Assembly: GCF_045679555.1 (NCBI RefSeq) | Contig: NC_092098.1 | Span: 19,233,038-19,297,037 of the forward strand | Reading direction: 5' to 3' | DNA length: 64,000 nt | Source of the DNA: Salvelinus alpinus | Lineage: Eukaryota > Chordata > Actinopteri > Salmoniformes > Salmonidae | Shown: in pieces, positions 59,211-64,000 of the stretch | Layout of the letters: each line of letters opens with the position of its first letter | Numbering within the stretch: position 1 is the first letter of the stretch | Notes under the pieces: model-generated | The model's input: only the letters and a program-made list of their open reading frames with translations | What the model was told of the DNA's origin: nothing | Databases searched by the model: none | Made by a program: the position numbers and the translations under genes

Positions 59211-61430
59211 AGAACAAGCACCAAGAGAGTAAAGTCCGATCAGCAAGTCACATCAAGTGGGTGACAGACACTTCATCCCCCGTGTAGAGAATTGACTCTG
59301 GTTAGCTTCTGTCCTGTTAATTCAGTCACTAATGAACACTAACATAGAAAAAAAAGTAGACACTCCCCAATGTAGCATTCAGTGCCTGTAAATCCAGATA
59401 ATGAAGCCCATGAGAGCCAAAGCAGTCTGTCATCTCCTCATCTCGTCTTTCACCCTCATAGAGCTCTCTGACAGACTGTGGCAGACAGTCTCCACTTAGT
59501 AAACAGTATGCGACAGAGAGGACTTAGAAAGCCTGAGGGGGCTTGTGGTTTAGAGCAGTCTCAGCATCTGTTCAGGATTCAGACCAGTGAACAACGTCCA
59601 ACGATCTGCTATCTGGGTTCCCCACGGTTTAATCACTACACCGAAACTAAAGAACCTCTATATGGATAAGAGAACACATCCACCCAAAGAACACTGAAGT
59701 TAGTGCCATTATGTACCCGAGTTTACAGAGTTGCACTTAAGTACAGCAGCCTACTGTTACTTTATGGATTGAAACTGTTGTGAATGCAAACAAGTAGAGC
59801 ATGCAGGTTTCTGGAGAAAATAAACAATGCATTTGGGTAAATAGGTGAACTGCACTGTAGTGTAAAGCCTAGGGCGGTGCAACCGCATCACCTGTTCCTC
59901 CACAGACTGTAGAGATTAACCTGCAAGTAGACAGTCCACAGAGCATACGTCCCTTCAGACCTCCCACAGCACACAATGAATACAGGGAAACACAACCACC
60001 ATTCACTATGCATACCTTTTGTTGTCTGCTTGCCAAAGGACAGAAAATACTATATGACCACGGCTGAGACAAGGTTCCACAATGTATTGTATATGTAGGC
60101 CTATGTATAAATAACAAGCAGATTCTTACGCATTGTTCATTTTATTATTTGTATAAAGCACTTCAGAGTAAACATGTACACATGAGACCAAAATGCAATG
60201 GTACGGTAACTATGGAATATAATGAAAATATCTGCAAGGCAGAAATAGTTTAGGCAATTTTTTTGGTAATGTTGAATACAAAAGAAAAGAGGAAACTAAT
60301 GCGCATCAGAAGTTGGCATTAAAAGATACTGCACAACCAGGGACACCGAACTATCAAGTGAGCTCCCTTGGTTTCTTCCAGAGTAATAAGACATACCAAT
60401 AGCACAATAGAAAAAAGCCAGACACCCAGCTGCTCTCAGCTTACTAGCTAGCTACCATAATCCCCCCAAAATAAAGTAAATACAGGAATACACAGAGAAT
60501 ACCCTTCAGGTTTGGTCATTACTAAGGTTTGACCTTATGGCTTCCATAGATATGCAGCTGTTGACAAGACTAGCTATTAAGATATGCATGCATTTCAATA
60601 AGGGAGAGGAGAAAGTTCAGGTGCAACACCTAAACCGCCACCATTTCAGTTAGTCCAAGTTAAATATTGTTATCCACTGTGTAAGGGATGATATGATTAT
60701 GTATTATATAGTGTACACATCAAGGATATAATTGTAACATAATCAACCGGAGTAGAACTACTCAGAAACACAACCTGTTAACTGGAAAAATACATACATA
60801 CTTATACCATACAGCATTCTGAAACATGAATTGAGATAGTGTTGCATATCGAAAAGTAACATAGGAAGTTGTCCTCTGTAACATGAGGCATAGTGTTCTT
60901 CAGTAACTTTATGTTTTGGGCTTACCTCAAATAAGACTGCACAATATTTTTTAGTATACATACCTCCGTTCAAAACGAGGTTGAGATTTTAGGTTTTGAT
61001 TGCAAAGAGTCCTACAGTTTTTTTTCAATCACTTTGGTGCAAGTTTCACAAGTATGTGATACATTTTCACAACGCTTAGTACAAAACAGATGATCAAAAA
61101 GGCAGTTTCTAAACTACGCACATATTCAATTGACTAAGTACAACACACAATCATTCACCTTTTCATAAAACTTAAATCAGTGTTTCATCTTGAAACAAAT
61201 AAGTCTAACATTGCAATACGTTCAAATAAAATAAAAGCTTTTCACAATACAATGCTCACGTTACTTTTGATGTGATTGTATTTTTTACTATTACCTAATC
61301 CGAATGGTCTAAATTGATAATCATTTAACCATTTGGTAAACCTCTAGATGTTAAACTGGTTTGTCTACTACAGATTGAGAAACACACCATGAAAATGTTT
61401 GTAAAGTATGAACATAAAGTATGATATATA
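59211..61430. other. Gene-free stretch
   Basis: Short overlapping ORFs only. No exon, RNA gene or clear repeat is recognised. Confidence 0.4.
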
Positions 61431-61431
61431 C

Positions 61432-61716
61432 TGTATTATAAACTGGGTGGTTCGAGCCCTGAATGCTGATTGGCTGACAGCCGAGGTATCAGACCTCATA
61501 CCATGAGTATGAAAAAACATTTATTTTTACTGCTCTAAAATACATTGGTAACCAGTTTATAATAGCATTAAGGCACCTTGGGGGTTTGTGGTATTTGGCC
61601 AATATACCACGGCTAGGGGCTGTGTCCAGGCACTCCGCGATGCGTCGTGGATAAGAACAGCCCTTGGCTGTGGTATATTGGCCATATACCACACTTGTTC
61701 GTGCCTTATTGTGTGA
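61432..61716. repeat. Palindrome-rich salmonid repeat
   Basis: 'TATAAACTGGGTGGTTCGAG', 'GCTGATTGGCTGACAGCC' and the inverted pair 'TGGCCAATATACCACGGC' / 'TGTGGTATATTGGCCATATA' match a repeat I know as abundant in salmonids. It can fold into a long imperfect hairpin. Non-coding. Confidence 0.65.
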
Positions 61717-62237
61717 ATATACTATGATGGTGACCATTTATTTTATTCTACAGTAAGTAAAAAAACAGATATACAAGACCAGATATGTACTGTGTGTAAC
61801 AATTGAATCCCCTAAATAATTGTCGAGGGCCATATTGAGATTTCTTTTTTTATTTATTCAGCGGAATGCCGCAGATTTCTTCTCCAGGACCTATTTGTTT
61901 GTCGAAAGCTATTTGCCGGCCAGAAAAAGGTCCATTATTTCCCTCCGGCCGTATGTTGTTCACCACTGCCCTAAATATGTACCCAATTACAGGTGTCTTT
62001 TTGATTGGGGGAGGGGTTACACTGCTTTACTATAATTGCATTGGTCAATACAGTACTGTAATTCATAATATGCCATTTAGGTAGAGCAGGCACTTTTATC
62101 CAAAGTGGCAACAGTGAGTCAACACATTTTCCTGTGTGACCCCAATAGGAATTGAACCAAAAACTCTGCGGTGTTGCTAGTGCCATGCTCTTACTGAGCC
62201 ACATAGGGCCAATACAACACAATATTAGAATACAGGT

Positions 62238-62418
62238 GGAAGGTGTATGATTGCAATCCCCATGAGTGTGCCACCCTCCTTCAGGCCATGGATGAGGCAT
62301 GCAATGACATCATTCCAGATCTATGTCAGGCTTGGATTCACCATGTCAAAAGGTTTTTCCCCCAGGTGCATGAACAATGAGGACATTTACTGTGTTAATG
62401 AGAACCTATGGTGAAATG
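62238..62418 (+). pseudogene. C-terminal scrap of a DDE transposase
   Basis: The plus strand reads 'RWKVYDCNPHECATLLQAMD' then 'DLCQAWIHHVKRFFP'. A one-base shift later it reads 'RCMNNEDIYCVNENLW'. This resembles the end of an IS630/Tc1-superfamily transposase found in fish ('GWIRHARRFFPRCL...DVDENLWP'). The catalytic core is absent. Confidence 0.55.
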
Positions 62419-62954
62419 CTTAACTGGCTTGATGCAAACTAGTGCCTGCTAAACGTTAGGTTTCTTTCATTTGATTACAGTACACCTATAGTGTAATTAT
62501 ATCTGAACAATACATTTATATTTTGCATCAATGACTGTGAAAGAATGAACACACATGGGATAGAAATTAGATTTTCAGTAAATGTTGATGGGTAGTGTAA
62601 GTGTATTCCCTAACGTGAAAACAGTGTAATGTACAGTCCTGTAGCATACTACATTTAAAGGGCAATTTTGAAACATGTATCTTGCATGTTTGCTAATGGA
62701 TTAACTGGTTGTTAAAATAACTAAATTGAGAAGATATCATGATGCTGTGTTTAGAGTTTTGTACAAAAAGTTTTGAAAATGTACCACACACGTGAAAATA
62801 GCACAAAACCGAAAAAAAAAAAGAAAAAAAAAACTGTAAATGTCTATTGGTAACAATTCTTCCACATGTCTTTCTTCATTCCCGGGTGGCCCTTAATAAA
62901 GCGAAAGGCTTGTGGGTAGTTGTGTGGCAATACCAAAGTGGCACAACCAGTCCG

Positions 62955-63796
<842 letters not shown>

Positions 63797-64000
63797 CTAG
63801 GAGAGATGTCAAGAGTTAGCTCACATATTGATCAGTTTCTTGGGCACTCGGCAGTGTGCAATGGTCAGCATGTAATCATTGAAGGCCAGTCAAAAGTACA
63901 CCAAAAACAATCCACTTAATCATCAAGTTCTGCTTAAGAATGAACAATCCACTGTTTAAATGTTCCAGTGCAGTTGCCTGAAGGCCAGGTTTACAAAACA

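Noticed and set aside
62085-62210. tRNA-like reverse segment with 'AATTGAACC' and 'ACTGAGCCACATAG'
   Set aside because: It resembles a decayed SINE head, but no body or tail could be defined.

Overview
The window looks like nuclear DNA from a salmonid fish (Salmo, Oncorhynchus or Salvelinus type). The evidence is small vertebrate-style exons with GT/AG borders, a HpaI-type tRNA-derived SINE, many Tc1-like transposons of families I recognise from trout and salmon, and LINE tails typical of these genomes. No bacterial-type operons, CRISPR arrays or intact tRNA genes were seen.

Layout. 1-7.7 kb: repeats, with a Tc1 end, a 5'-truncated LINE (2.1-4.25 kb, +) and an antisense LINE reverse-transcriptase stretch (4.26-5.8 kb). 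7.7-12.15 kb: a complete p62 nucleoporin gene (nup62l) on the minus strand, with 12 coding exons, 546 aa and a separate non-coding first exon. 12.2-42.1 kb: a long gene-poor stretch of nested repeats. It holds LINE pieces, a stray 28S rDNA fragment, a 3' LTR of an old endogenous retrovirus, several Tc1 elements (one a chimera of two families), a hAT-like element, a DNA element carrying a SINE, two solo LTRs with 5-bp target duplications, and the remains of a Ulp1-like protease/PHD-finger gene. 42.2-45.5 kb: a complete cyclic-nucleotide-gated channel alpha gene (cnga2-like) on the minus strand, with 6 coding exons and 701 aa. 45.6-62.4 kb: more repeats, including two almost identical 1.6-kb Tc1 copies that share the same early stop, a 24-bp-TIR MITE and a 40-bp minisatellite. 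62.95-63.8 kb: the last three coding exons of a plastin gene (pls3-like) on the minus strand, continuing past the right edge.

The three host genes are read in the same direction. Their closest human relatives (NUP62CL, CNGA2, PLS3) all lie on the human X chromosome, so this is probably a conserved linkage group expanded by repeats. The products act in unrelated places: nuclear pore transport, olfactory or photoreceptor-type cation current, and actin bundling. I found no convincing new multi-gene system. The most interesting items are recombinant transposons, the 28S fragment joined to a LINE fragment, and a microsatellite used as a splice-site pyrimidine tract. Element family names come from memory of salmonid repeats and should be confirmed with a repeat library.
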